Assembly: GCA_021234155.1 (NCBI GenBank)
Contig: JAJEKV010000072.1
Location: 6,883,335-6,947,334, forward strand
Source: Isoetes taiwanensis
Taxonomy: Eukaryota; Streptophyta; Lycopodiopsida; Isoetales; Isoetaceae
DNA length: 64,000 bases
Reading direction: 5' to 3'
Under the pieces are notes generated by a model, which was not told the DNA's origin, made no database searches, and saw nothing but the letters and a program-made list of their open reading frames with translations. Within the stretch, counting starts at the first letter, position 1. Each line of letters opens with the position of its first letter. Position numbers and translations under genes: made by a program. Of the stretch, positions 36,001 through 48,283 are shown one piece after another.

Positions 36001-37660
36001 TTGTTGTGCCTTATCCAAAGAGTGCCAACGCCTTCATGAGCCCTAACAGACGTGGTTTAAGCTAGAAATGATTGTGGAACAATTAAAACAGAACATACCT
36101 AGAGTGTATCTTTGTAAAAGAGACAAGATCTTCTGGGAAACGAAAAAAATCAGCATATTGAGATATGGAGGAATGTGAAAAGGGATGGAAACTTGGAATT
36201 TTTTTTGCCCCTCCTTGAAAGGATCTTTGTATGACGATATTTGCAAGGTCTAGAAACACTTTTTCATTTCGTTCTTAAAAAAATAAGTATAGGATGTGCT
36301 TTCCACGCCCCTTAAACCATATCATAGCCCTCTTGTCTCTATCTCACTTTATTTGTTCGCATCTTGGCTGAGAAATAAAACATATGACGGAACCTACAAT
36401 GCAGCAATTGTTTCCTCGAAATTTGTAGGTTCTTGTTGAACTGCCATTATAATTCACACCATTCTACCCATTAGCAAAATCATCTTCAGTTCATAGCATT
36501 CCAACCACGAACTGAGCATTGACAGATTGAAGAAGTGAATTTGACAATTTAACTAATTTCCTTAGCCGTAGTTTGAAAATTAAGGAGATCCAAACGCAGA
36601 AAGTATGATGTGGCATGGTAGGTGGATAGGCTAGAATTGCAGAAATTGTTGTAGGGGGGTTAGACAAGCCTGCTAATCAGTTTTTCCACCATAATCTTAT
36701 TCATTAACCCATCTCTCAATGAATGAAAATATTATGTGATACACAAGCATGTATATGAGCTTGAAACAAACAACAGGAAACGAAGGTGAACTTAAAAAAT
36801 TGAATGCTTCACTAAAAAAACACTATTCATGTGGTTACCATTGAATCACTGTCCGCATGAACTCGGGCAAAATCAAGTCTGTACAAATCTGTATCAAGCG
36901 GCTCTTATATGCCTCCACCGCCACCAAGAGGTTCTGTATGCCCAAAAGTATCAAGTCTGCCACAAATCTATACCAAGCCACTCTGTATGCCCAAAAATAT
37001 AACCAGAGCACCTGCATGTCCAAAACTTGGATCTTTATGCCTCCACCGCCACAACACAAGCAAAATTGGCACAAGCAAAAATTTGGGTTTTGAACCTTGA
37101 AAAAGGGTTGCCGATATATCTCTTCAAGATATGCCTTCAATCCAAATAAAAAATCGCCAAAAGAAATAACATCTGTTATGCTTTTGAGAAACCGCCCAGA
37201 GAACAAGCCATATCCGGCCACTGTCCAAGTTTGCATCCCTAAAACCTTTGATCCTAAGAAGCAGCTGCCATCCTCCCTAAAACCTTCAGATGTATTGAAA
37301 CACATTTTCCACCATCATCAATCCACTAATTTAGCTAGGAATACACCTCAAACAGCATTAACAATCTTATGTAACAGGGTATATTTTCAACATTTTTAAA
37401 AACTTAAAATCGCATCCTCAATATAGTATGCTATTTTCGTTTTGGGTTTGGGGAGGGTATTCTGGTAATGGTGGGGACTATGATTTCGGTATCGTATTGT
37501 ATAAAAAATGGTATAATTTGCCATGTGAGAGGAGCTTGAATGGTTGTTGCTATTTTTGGGTGCTTGACAATCTTTCTTTCATGGATGTTTTTGCAAAGGC
37601 TTTGGAAAGGTTAAGAAGAATAGGAAAAAAAATTGGCGCCCTTTTTTTAGAGCGTGGATA
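36001..37660. other. No supported gene
   Basis: Open frames at 37305-36835 (minus) and 36857-37399 (plus) overlap on opposite strands and contain internal near-repeats (CCAAGCCACTCTGTATGCCC). I recognise no domain in either and do not call a gene. Confidence 0.3.
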
Positions 37661-37692
37661 AGAAGGCATGCTCCCTTCTTTTTTTGGCAAGG

Positions 37693-37880
37693 GCCGATGG
37701 AGTTGCAAGGCTTGCGATTAGCCTTACACAAGATTGCTTCCGATGGAGTTGCAGGGCTTGCGATTAGCCTTACACAAGAGACTTGCTTCCGATGAGGATA
37801 AGAGCAATTCGGTGAGGATAATGTTGCTCTTGTTGGTTGCGATTGCTTCCGATGGAGTTGCAGGGCTTTTCAGAGGCTGA
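37693..37880. repeat. Tandem repeat of 47 bp, two full and one partial unit
   Basis: CCGATGGAGTTGCA(A/G)GGCTTGCG followed by ATTAGCCTTACACAAGA appears at about 37693 and 37740; the first part appears again at about 37847. Confidence 0.85.
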
Positions 37881-38502
37881 ATTTGAAGAAGAGAGGATTT
37901 GAATTTGGTGCTCTCAACTATACGAAAGGTGTTGACAGCACTGGCTGGAGCTCCGGCATGGGTTCGTCAGATGAATTTTTGAGCTTTTTCAAATGCTAGG
38001 AGGCTTGCTATATCGGAAAAGGAAGGCCATTTTTTCTCCCAGGATTAAGAAGATTGGCAGAACAGAGATGGCTAGAAAGTTGAGGATAGTTTTAATTCCG
38101 GGGGTTTAAATCCGGCAGATGGAATACTCCAAGGCACAGCGGCAGCATGGATTCTGACAATGGAGATCCAGCTATGGATGTGGAGGTGGATGTAGACGAA
38201 ACAGGGGTCTGCAGCGGAGGTCCCTGTAGCAGCGGAGAGACGGCCACAACTCGGCATGTATTGGCGCACATTGCTGCTGCAGAAGTGGCCGGAACTGGCA
38301 CCATTGGGTTTTTTTTTTGTTGCTTCTTTTTTTTTTTAGCTGGAACCATAGGTTCGTTCTACACCATTGATATTGGCGTGCAATTTTCCTCTCAAAATTC
38401 TAATGGCCATTGATCTGGCACAATACCTGGAATATAACTTGGCTCATCTCATGGCTCTTCTTTTTGCTAAATGGGGCTGATAACGGGCCCGTTTTTTCCC
38501 CT

Positions 38503-39183
38503 ATGGCTATGGCGACCTTGGCTTGGTTCTCCCCTTCTATCTGCTCCATTCCGGCGCCCCGCTTCAGATCCCTTGCCCCTTTCCATTCCAGCCTTGTCTA
38601 TTTTTGTAGATCGCCATGCCATAGCTTATCAATCCGGCCGCATGTACTTCGGGCCAAGATCAGAGCTTCCGCTGCTGGAAACCCTACCTCCACACAATCC
38701 AAAACTGCGATAAAGGACTTTCTTGAGGATCTCAAAGGCGTCGGAAGAGTGAGCACTGGTTAAAATTTAATCTTTATTATTCCTACAATCAGATTGTTTG
38801 TCATTTCTTGCACTCGGTATTTGCAGATTAGGATAATTGTTAAAACTGGAGCTGGTGTATTGGAGTCTACCACGTCTTTAGAAAAGCTCTTTTACCATGT
38901 TCTGCCAGGAAGGGGCGAGTATGCTAATCTGATGAACAAAAATGAGAATGTGGATTTTCATTTGCTCATAGACAAGATTGCTTCAGCAGCACTTGTAGAG
39001 GGCAAATCCATGCGAGGAGATATTCCTACATACACTGTTCGGTTTGTAGACACAGAAGGAATTATTGCAGCAAGTTTTCTTATAATGTGGAAGCCTGATA
39101 CAAATGGTGAATATGATCCTGGCCAAGTTGAAGCATTTAACACTTTGGTTAGTAAATATGGATCTCAAATTTCTTTTGTGTAG
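38503..39183 (+). CDS. Plastid-targeted conserved plant protein of unknown function, two exons
   Basis: Exon 1 runs from ATG 38503 to 38748 (82 codons), ending before GTGAGC; exon 2 runs from 38827, after TTTGCAG, to the TAG at 39181-39183. The join is in phase 0 and gives about 200 residues. The first 50 or so are rich in Ser, Ala, Pro and Arg with no acidic residues, as in a chloroplast transit peptide. The mature part begins FLEDLKGVGR and continues IRIIVKTGAGVLESTTSL, LPGRGEYANL, YTVRFVDTEG and SFLIMWKPDTNGEYDPGQVE. It is uniform, uninterrupted and codon-like, unlike the transposon genes, so I take it as a functional host gene. I do not recognise a named family with confidence; a heme-utilisation-type fold is one idea but is unsupported. 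Alternative upstream ATGs at 38147 or in 38410-38500 are possible but would spoil the transit peptide. Confidence 0.75.
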
Positions 39184-39316
39184 TCTAACAAGTTATGATC
39201 CAAAGTGGATCGAACAAGCTGCCACAATCATTGGAGCGGCCATTGTCTTGTTCTGAAAAAATAAAGTTGATCCATCCACCCATGAAATGATGAGGAGGGG
39301 TCATAGTTAGTTTTAC

Positions 39317-39420
39317 AAGAAATTTATCGCGGCGGCGGACATTTCTCTTCTTCAACCCACTGCAAAAGAAATTTTGCGCCGCGAACATTTCTCTTCTTCA
39401 ACCCACTGCAAAAGAAGTTT
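39317..39420. repeat. Direct duplication next to the plastid gene
   Basis: ACATTTCTCTTCTTCAACCC followed by ACTGCAAAAGAA occurs twice about 52 bp apart. The first unit is preceded by ACAAGAAATTTATCGCGGCGG-like sequence also seen at 9.72 and 43.33 kb. Confidence 0.75.
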
Positions 39421-42080
39421 TGTGCTCAGTCGAATAGATCTCAATTCTGGACATCCTTGAGATGCGAAAGAACATGCAGGATTTGAACTTACAACTCCAA
39501 GACTAGCAATTGTAATATCTTTGTTTGTCCTAAACAAATGAATTTCACAGAGGTGCAAAACATGAAGTGTGCAATTACAATACATTATCCATATCCTTTC
39601 ATTGAAGACGCTACATCTCCTAATCTTGCAAGTTTGAAGGGGTTTTATCACCCCCTAGACAGAGTAGGGGTTGTTGAAAGTTGGCGGGGAGGGCCCAAAG
39701 CAACCACCATGCCATTGGTGTGATTTGTCCTTTGCCATTGTGTGGCCATAGTATAGAAGTTGCAATTATAATGTTACACATAATGCACAACTGAACTGAC
39801 GTGTATGGCCAAGAGCAACAGTGTGGTCCAAAGGAGCATGTTAGATATGGAAAGATGAGCTAGGCCAGTAATGAAACTGAAAAAAAAAGGTCTCACTAGA
39901 GAGGCTAAGACTTTTAACCTTAGAATTAAAGTGAGACCGATTAATTTCAATGGAAGGATATGGTAGGTGCTTAAGTTAATAAAGGAATCAAGTAGAAAAT
40001 GAAGTCGTTTGAGAATGACTGAGGGGTTAGGCGTACTTTGTCTCTAAGTTTGACACAGAGAGTAGACAAATGGGATGTGGAGAGCATTTCAGAAGGGATT
40101 ACAGGGGTAGAACTTGTACCGACATAGGACATGGGAAAGGTTATTGCATGGGAAACGGCTTAGTATAATGGGGTGTAAGATTGTTGGAATGCTTTTAAAA
40201 AAAAAAAAGTCATGAGATTTGAAGCAAGAAATGAGGCATTCATTCTAGGCGAGTAGAACTCAACAAATTATTAAACAAAAAGATGAGGGCCAAAGTTTTA
40301 TTCCATTAGACCTGGTAAAATGGCTCCCGTGCAACGTGGCTGCCTTCCATGCCAGATTGCCACGCCCGACTGACGGTGTAGATCTTACCCCTACTCTTAT
40401 ATTACATGATCTTTGGATACATGATCAAAGTATTGTTTAAAATCTCGTACACCTGCCATAAGTAGGATCATGTATCGACATGCCATAATGAGGTTCTGAC
40501 TATTCAAACATTCTAGAATGACATGGATTTTCAAATAATGACAACGTGAGATTGACGACTGGCATTGTGCATTTTTGTTGTTTGTTAAAGGCATCCGAAG
40601 AGGCTTAGTAATGCTTTTATTGAGAATGATTATGCAAACAATTGCATTACCTTAGAGCATGTTTGCAAAAGAATTAATGTAGGAACCACAATTCCCTAGT
40701 AGATGACAAATCACTTGCAACTATACACAGCTAATTGTAAAACCATCCAAGTATTATACAGGAAGCTTTCTGTTACATGTATCCCGATGTGGTATTTTGC
40801 ATTTAATAAATCATCAGAATAACATAGAAGCATCCCATATAATATATAGTATGTCAAAGGCTGGTCAATTTTAGCATGCATGAAAATTATTAAAGAGCTA
40901 GTATCAGCAATGAATTAAAATTATAGCAGGGATTTAAACCCTCTATCCAAATGCAACTGGACATAGACACAGCTAGTGTCTTATCTGGGGGAGAGGAGAC
41001 CACCACCATCATGGAGCATCTGTAGCCCAAGTCATTATGTGGCAGTCAGGTTCAAATGCAAACTAAATTATCAAAATACAAAGGAGATCTATGGGATAAT
41101 TTGAGGCCAAAGTCGAAGAAGGTAGAGCTGGTTGAACCTGCCAAACCAAACATTGTCTGCTTATACAATTGGATAAAGATGTTTCAACAGTATGGATGGT
41201 CAAGGCATTTTTGGAAGTCTTAATCAGGTGCTCAGAATGAAAATGTTATACAGAGAATTTAGAATAAATCTGTTCTAAGTCCTTATGTAATAGCCAATAA
41301 CAGGTTCGAATGCACACAAATTATCAAAACGAAAATACGTGTCAAGCATAGTTAGAGTATGGATGTCTTATTACATCCTCAAAAGGTTGCACAGAGAACT
41401 TAGAATATAATATATTCTAGTTCTTTTTCCCTACATCTATTCCAGACTTGGAATTGTTAGGAACATAAGGAATGTATGAATCAAATAAATAATTGTGTCA
41501 ATGTTCAGACATATTTTGCTTCTTCTAACGCCTCAAACCTAATGTTTGGCTTAAATCGTCTTAATCTGCATTGCACCAAACACTTCACTTAATTTATCAA
41601 GCAAGCACACAATAGATGCTACCAGGTTTAACCAAAATGTTCCCGTGTGTGCACGTTTCAGTCAAAGATAAAAGCTGTACAAATACGCAAAGCAGATGGG
41701 TTGTACCACCTGCAGCTATGAGAACACCAGAAAATCTGAATCGGCCAGAAGTACATAAAATAAAAGAACTGACATTATATTAGAAAGAAGTATTACCGTC
41801 CCTTTTATATCTGGCATGTCAAGACAGAAGCCAAAGAGGAGAAATAAGCTGCTCCTAACTCCATGGTTTCACAGCTATACCCCCAGAATACCCTGATTAT
41901 TGACACTACAATTATGGTCTCACTGTAAAATGGTAGTTAATCTAAAATTCAGCTCATTAAACAACCTATGCTGGGCATAAATCAAATGCATACATACCTG
42001 GTTTTGCCACTTCAATCTTCAACACAGAAAAAGTAAGCCTTGCATCAGATAGGTGGCGTATATTTTGAAAATGCCTTGAA
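39421..42080. other. No supported gene
   Basis: Mostly A+T-rich unique-looking sequence. At 39475-39510 and 40925-40950 there are B-box-like stretches in reverse (GGATTTGAACTTACAACTCC and GGGATTTAAACCCTC), possibly SINE or tRNA-like remnants. No convincing tRNA cloverleaf. Confidence 0.3.
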
Positions 42081-42084
42081 ATAT

Positions 42085-42820
42085 CTCGTTAACAACAATA
42101 CTGAGCAATTTGTTTGAAACATTGCTTACGTTGTTCATGGACATGTATTGGCAACTCTGCCTCAAGCACATCTACTCTGCAAACAAACAGTAAGACTTTC
42201 TATCTAGAAAAGACGAGTATTCTATCTAGCCTCAAGGGAAAAAACAGTGAGGTGGGTGTATACTTACTTCAAGTATTCTTAATGTTAAAGCAGACCAAAA
42301 CAGCACGCGGGTAAACATAGAAAAGATTACACGCAAGTCAAATGACTACCAGAAAGAACATTGTTACTAATAGGAAACAGTAAAGGCCTCCAAACTACAT
42401 ACCAAGCCCCTTATGATGAGTGGACTCGCATTAATGCTGCACAGAAATGATCCCCATTTTTCAATGGAGTCCGATTGACAAATTCCATAAGCTCTTTATA
42501 ACCTTCTGTATTGTAATCCTGCATAGATGATATTTCTAACAATGCACCACAAGAAAGAAACATTAACTTAAATGAGAGATATATTTACTTACCTCCAATT
42601 GAGCAAGAACAATCTTGCAACATATGTGAAGAAATTATTGAGGGTATGTGCTGCCTGCCCTTCAGGTGATTTTCCCCCAAATCCTGGATATTGGTATGTT
42701 AACTCATGGCATTATAATACTTAACTAAAAAAGGCTAAGAACCCTAACCTTTACCTACCTGTATGGAACTTCAGTGGCACTTGGATCTTGAAGCTTGGCC
42801 TTTTTCATGCGGATTCATAC
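42085..42820 (-). pseudogene. RbcX-like plastid protein gene, degenerate fragment
   Basis: Minus-strand exons in order encode LQDPSATEVPYR before a GTAGGT-like donor (about 42762), then PGFGGKSPEGQAAHTLNNFF and TYVA, then in another frame KIVLAQLE before GTAAGT (42690-42596). Next are DYNTEGYKELMEFVNRTPLK and NGDHFCAALMR (about 42518-42430), then ALTLRILE before GTAAGT (about 42316-42268). This order resembles the plant plastid proteins with an NFFTY..VLAQLE / Y.ELMEF / FC..LMRESSRHKALALRILEVR layout, which I associate with chaperonin-like RbcX proteins. A one-base deletion separates TYVA from KIVLAQLE, and the sequence after LMR is lost, so this is probably a pseudogene. The shift could also be a base-calling error. 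Family naming is from memory of motifs and is moderate at best. Confidence 0.45.
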
Positions 42821-42859
42821 CTTCTGCCAAATGTCGGCACTCAAAATCTCTCTCAATTA

Positions 42860-43060
42860 GGCTCAACATTGTAATCCCTGTAATTTCGCAAGAAAGCCGT
42901 ATCATCAAGTGCTTTCTTTACCAAAATATTAGCATATTTTGGATTTGTCCGCAAAAATCTTGGCTTTTCCACGATCTGGCGCATAACAGGATCTGATACA
43001 ATAGCTTGAATCTCAGGATCTTGTAGAGATTTTGGCTGCCTTCGATTGCTCTGTCCAGAT
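42860..43060 (-). pseudogene. STI1-like domain fragment
   Basis: The minus strand encodes SLQDPEIQAIVSDPVMRQIV followed by RFLRTNPKYANILVKKALDD and FLRNYRDYNVEPN, then a stop. DP and NP repeats of this type occur in STI1/Hop/Tic40-like co-chaperone domains. It is upstream of the RbcX-like exons on the same strand, but I see no reason to join them. An overlapping frame in 43246-43013 has no recognisable domain. Confidence 0.3.
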
Positions 43061-43260
43061 GATGGTCGGCTGCCTGAATCTTCCCTTAAAACCTGGTCGG
43101 CCGCTTCTCTGAATGCTCCATGCCTGGTTTGATCCGGAATGCCCTTTCCGGTCTGCTGCCTGCCCTCTCTGATTCGAAATTGCCCTATTTTTTTCTTTCC
43201 CTATTTTTTCCTTCCGGAAATACGTGGCGAAATTAGAGGCAAGCATCAGCTTCGAATATG

Positions 43261-44750
43261 CCTAAACTTCGAATATGCCTAAAGAATCTTGCCCTTGAGA
43301 ATTATACATGTTAAGACAAGAAAGAAATTTATCGGGACGGCCATATTTCTCTTTCCCGACCATGTGTGCATAGAGGAATCATTTTATAGAATTTGTTCTG
43401 GTTCATGTCACAAAATGAGTTATTTCAGATTCAGTTTTAAGATGCTTAGATGAGTACTAAATTAAAGTTCAAAAAAATTGCTCTTGCATATGCTTATGTG
43501 AGCACTAAAATAAGGTAGTAACAAGGGTTCTTTGTTCTTAAGAACACTTTAGGCAACTTAAACAATTGAAGCTATTATTTTATGTAGCAACACTTAGACA
43601 TTCTCCTTCATTTGAATGGTAAACCTTCACTCAATCATGGCTCAAGTTTGATATTTTTCTTTTTTTGTTCTAATTATTGTATTTGTGGACATTGCATGAA
43701 CTCATCAAGAAGAAGTAATAGTTGTGTGACTATGGTGGTGCACAGAAAGCCATGATGATGGGAGGTGGTAGTGGAATAGGTTCCAATATATGTCTTGGTA
43801 TGGCAACATTTGAGCAACAGTTTTGCCCCGATTTACTAGAGCTGTCTCAGGGACCTGTTTGGGTGTATGGGTCCCTCAATCCCTTCTCTATATTAAGGAC
43901 CTGAATTGTGAGATTAACTCGAAGCTATACCACCATATTCAATAGCAAACTAAAAGTCTTCACAAGTTTAGCACAATTTCACCTTGAAATACACTCAATT
44001 CGATGGCTTCAATGATATGATATAAACTCATGACACTCAACATGGAATACAAATTTCAAGATGACATTAACTTTCTATAGATATAGCCTACAAATACTAC
44101 TCATTTTTCAAATTTCATGTGATTTCATAAATATTTGATATATCAATAAGCAAATCATAATTTCAAGCATTGAGAGACCCAGTCAGGTCCCTAAGGAATT
44201 TCTGAAAAACAGACATCCAGGAACTATTTGACATACATGATATTCGAAATAGAATAAGAATGTGAATGTACTATTATTTGTCAATGGAAATAGATAGTAA
44301 GGACCCAACTGGGTCCATAAAGAACTTCTGAACTTCAATTTTTTAGGAATTATTTCTCGAAAATTCCACTATAGATTTTTCTAATTCTTCTTGTAACAGA
44401 TTTCTCATATCATGGTTTATGAGATGGAAGAATTATAATTTCTAGGAAATATCATATTTGCAAAATAATGTGGGAAATGTTATAGACTTTGAGAATCAAC
44501 TTGACCCCTTTGCATTTGGCTCTACATTATGCTTGGTAATAGAAGCTTTCTATATTTTGCATGAATTTTTCCTTATATATACACTCATAGAGGACAACAT
44601 ATTGTGAGTATATAGACAAATGCTTCAACTTGGAGCTATAATAGAATTTCAAAAAAAGTGTACGAATGAACCCATTTGGATTCATCAAGGAACAACTCTA
44701 GTGTTAACACACTGCCCCTCAAGTTCATAGTGATCCAACAGTTGAGATCA
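43261..44750. other. No supported gene
   Basis: A+T-rich sequence with no domain or RNA gene recognised. At 43.32-43.36 kb it carries the third copy of the AAGAAATTTATCG..ATTTCTCTT motif. Confidence 0.3.
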
Positions 44751-44755
44751 ATCTT

Positions 44756-45083
44756 GGCCAATGGTGTTACGAGCCATAACACGTTGCTATTTCATAACAT
44801 CCTAGGGCATTACTAGGATGTTATCAAATGGACGATTTAGATCGATTCTGATTGTGATCGGATGGCCCAAAACTCTCGGGACAGTGTGTTAAGGGCGATG
44901 ACGCCCTGGCCCTCGGGTGTTACTTTAAAAAAAAAAAAAACATTTCGGGCCATCAAAATGGCTCGAGCATGTGTTGTGCGCACCCCACCCCTCGCCATTT
45001 TGATGGCCCTCAATTTTATTTTTTCCATAACACCCTCATGCCAGGGCGCTCGAGTGCAAGTTTGTTTTTTTTTTTTTTTTTTT
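44756..45083. mobile_element. Fold-back (MITE-like) element
   Basis: Several nested inverted repeats are present: AACATCCTAG with CTAGGATGTT (44795-44823); CGCCCTGGCCCTCGGGTGTTA with the near-complement TAACACCCTCATGCCAGGGCG (about 44901 and 45029); and GGGCCATCAAAATGGC with GCCATTTTGATGGCCC (about 44948-45009). A poly(A) tract lies in the left arm and a poly(T) tract just right of the right arm. It has no coding capacity. Confidence 0.7.
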
Positions 45084-45550
45084 GGGGGGGGGAGGAGGGA
45101 GGAGGATAATTATACATTTTCAGAAAGGGTATGCATTTCCAGAATACCAAAAAACGCCTCCTATATATGCAATTTTAAAGGAAAACTTGAATACCCCCCT
45201 TCCCCAAGCCACGTGTGTGGTGGCTAAAAAGGAGAGAAAATCTTTTGAATTGGGAAACTGCATCTAGATCCACCTGTTCTTCTTTGAATTTGTCGGCTGA
45301 TTCTTGCTAACCTCTCTGATAATCGATAAACATTGATTCACTTCTATTTTTTTGGGTTGCCTCTAGGGGGACAAACCCTTGCCCATGTGGGTTTTCGGCA
45401 TATTCTAAGTATATGCTAGAATCTGCCTAGAATATGCCAAAAACTGCTCCAAACCTGACGTTGCTTGTAAATTGGCGGTCGTCAGTGTTGCTTGATGGCC
45501 GCTGTGGGAACTGGCCAACCGGCTGTTTCTACTGAATTTTCTTTTGGCGC

Positions 45551-47846
45551 ATGGGTTCATGTGAACTCGCAGATTGGCACATGGAAAACTTCCTTGCTCC
45601 CAAATATTTACCGCAGTCTATTTTCTTAGGCCAGGCACTGAATGCCAGCATGAAATTTTGCAGATTCATTTTGAAGGCTTACGAACAATGGGAGAAAGAA
45701 GTTGTAGAGCAATGGCGAGCAGAGCTGGATGTAAAGGCCTGAAAACTTTGGTCCCATTTTGTTGATAAGCAAATTATGTCCTTGATCTTGATTTGAGAAA
45801 AAAATGGGTAAGCAATTTCATTTGTGATTTGCAGTTGTTTAGAGCTAATTTATACTTTTGGCTAGTATTCTTGTCATACTAGCACAGTTGAATATTTTCA
45901 CAATGCCTGTTTCTGTGAAAGACAAAAAACTGGCTGTGGAGAAGACATCAAATGCATTTAATCCTCTTATATGTGGACATATCGTAAGTGCCACTACACG
46001 GCAACAATAACCTTATGGCATCTCATGTGGAGGGATTATGTATAAATCTCAAGTTCTAACAATGCAATGAAAGTGGCGCCATATTAGGTTCTGGTAGGGA
46101 AGGTTTTGTTTTATTAAATACTATCAGGATGTGGTTGTACACTTTTACTTGGGCCATCCTCTTTATACCTTGGATTCACTAGCATAAATACATGAGTCTA
46201 AATGTGAGAATCTCTTACTCTTATTTTTAACCTTAAATTCCTTCACATGCAGCTGCTGCTTGTAATAGATATCTGGGAGGTATGTAGAACTGAATTCACA
46301 TTTGTTCAATGTGCTTGTTTATTTGGCATAATATATTCTAAACATTTTTTCAATTTTGCAGCATGCATTTCGATTTTCAGGTAAGCCATTTGTTCTTGTC
46401 TGTGAGATTGAATAGCTGGACCCGATTGTTCTTCAGTTTGTTATGTAGTTTAATTCTTTGCCATAGTCTCCTAACATTGCTAAAGGAGATTCATTAATAA
46501 TCTTTGACTTTGCTAATAGGTCAGTGTGCAAGGTGCTGATCCAGAAATGGTCACATATAGAGGACAACAAGTTGATAGTCTCATGTATTTCTAGTGGCAT
46601 TACAAATCTTTGTGAGTATATTGCTTCCAACTAGAGGAACGGATCTATTTAGTCACTACCCAACGGAATATGCAAATCTATTTACGCTTTACAACATGTT
46701 TTCTTGGTTTTTGCCTTTTCCATGTACTTTCTTAACATGTTATTGTTTTGGCATTAGTACTGAAGGTTATGAAGATCCTTTGACAATTCGTGTATTTGGC
46801 CCTAATACAGATGGTGTTATTCACGGCAAGATTGAGCTGCAGGTAAGAAAGACATCTTATATAGAGTGCAAAGATGCCTTGTCTTAAATAAAATATTTTC
46901 CTTATTTAGTAGAATTTGTTCTAGGAAGGATTGATTCACCGATGATGGCAAGGCATCAGCAACTGTGCAGAGCTTAGAAGATACTTATTTTCTTGAGCTG
47001 CTCTTTCATATAGTTGCCATTGATAATCACGGACTAGCACCATTGCATATGTTATAGCTGAAGAGATTGTTGCTCTCTATTCTTTCTTATCCCCTCGTAA
47101 GTTTCTTTCGTCAGCAGCCTTTGGATGTTTAGGGAGGGAAGAGGTATACTTGAGCCTTCAAAGAGCATGATGGCCAGACATGATAGAAAATGAAACTAGT
47201 ATCTAATTAAACATAACAACTATGAGGATGTGCCTGTCTGTTCTGTCATTTTTTTTTTTTTTGTTGAACCTTTTGTTTCTCTCTGTTTTCCTCTAGATTG
47301 CCTATCTGTCCCCTTATATTGCACCTTTATTTCACATTAAGTACTCTCTATTGTTTCTTTCTTAAAACTCTTTTATTCCTGGACATCAGGATGATCTGTA
47401 AAGGTAAAATTGCATTCTTTTTCTTATTGTTAAGGTTATACTTGCAAACAATAAAGCAAAGGAAAGTTCTGGTTTTCATTATTTATCAATGTTTTACTTG
47501 CAAGAATTGTTGGTATAATTATATTTCACTTTTGCTGAATGGACTCTCATGCAAGGCATCTGATGTTGAGCTTCACTTTCTTTATTTTGAGAGCAACTTC
47601 TACGCACTTGCATCATACCTCTAGTGGGCAATTTGGGCTATTGTGCAGGTAATGCACCCGTACATATCAACTTTTTTTCTAGATTCATCCAATGTTCTCT
47701 TCTTTCCGGTGCGGGCAAAATATTTTTTAATAGAGTTTGACTATCTTGAGTACTTCTTCCAAAGGTTCAGAGAATACAAAAGGCAAAAACAAGAGCTATT
47801 ATCTAATGCAGAACAACTTTTAACAGATGTTTGCATCTCTGTCTGA
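45551..47846 (+). pseudogene. Unidentified split gene or its remnants
   Basis: Exon-like pieces on the plus strand are: FLAPKYLPQSIFLGQALNAS with LKAYEQWEKEVVEQWRAELD (45551-45742); MPVSVKDKKLAVEKTSNAFN with PLICGHI before GTAAGT (45904-45982); LLLVIDIWE before GTATGT (about 46290); GADPEMVTYRGQ (about 46532); GYEDPLTIRVFGPNTDGVIH with GKIELQ before GTAAGA (46764-46841); and HPYISTFFLDSSNVLFFPVR followed by a Lys/Gln-rich helical end (47643-47846). Several have proper donors and plausible acceptors, so they probably derive from one real gene. I cannot name the family, and stops between and within pieces may mean decay. Confidence 0.35.
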
Positions 47847-48180
47847 GCTACATTTTCTTGAAATTTGTAAACATGGGCTTATAAGGTGGGTAGAAATTTA
47901 ATATCTGACATTTCCATTCGGGCAAATGATTACATCTGATTATATGGAATATGCTTAATTGATAGCCGATTATTAATCATAGTATGAAAATGTTTCACTG
48001 GGTAAAGGCACGTTAGGGTGTCATACATTAGGGGGCAATTCATGTAAACTTTTGAACGGGTTGCTGAATTTTAAATGTACTTATTTCATGTATAAATTTT
48101 GTCTTATATATTTAAAAAGGGGCAAAATTCCCGTTTGTTTGTAATTATGACGAGTCGAGGCCGGCGGTTGATGCGAAACT

Positions 48181-48215
48181 CCTGGAGGAAATTCCTCCCT
48201 CCAATTTCCTCCAGG
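48181..48215 (+). repeat. Leader hairpin upstream of the copy E transposase
   Basis: CCTGGAGGAAATT and AATTTCCTCCAGG are perfect 13-bp arms around a CCTCCCTCC loop. CTCCAG/TTCC-rich sequence continues to 48255. It precedes the probable start codon by about 100 bp and may affect translation or be a binding site. Confidence 0.8.
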
Positions 48216-48283
48216 AAAATTCCCTCCAGAAAAATTTCCTTCCAAGAAAATTCCCAGATCGAACCAAGAAAGTAGAACACAAT

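Noticed and set aside
36835-37399. 156-codon minus-strand frame and overlapping plus-strand frames
   Set aside because: No domain, internal near-repeats, opposite-strand overlap and no splice or promoter support.
38147-38413. Acidic 88-codon frame just upstream of the plastid gene
   Set aside because: It is in a different frame from the transit-peptide exon, ends in a T-run-encoded Phe/Cys stretch, and has no recognisable homology; kept as probable leader sequence.
39475-39510. tRNA gene
   Set aside because: Only a B-box-like stretch in reverse is present; no acceptor stem or anticodon arm can be drawn.
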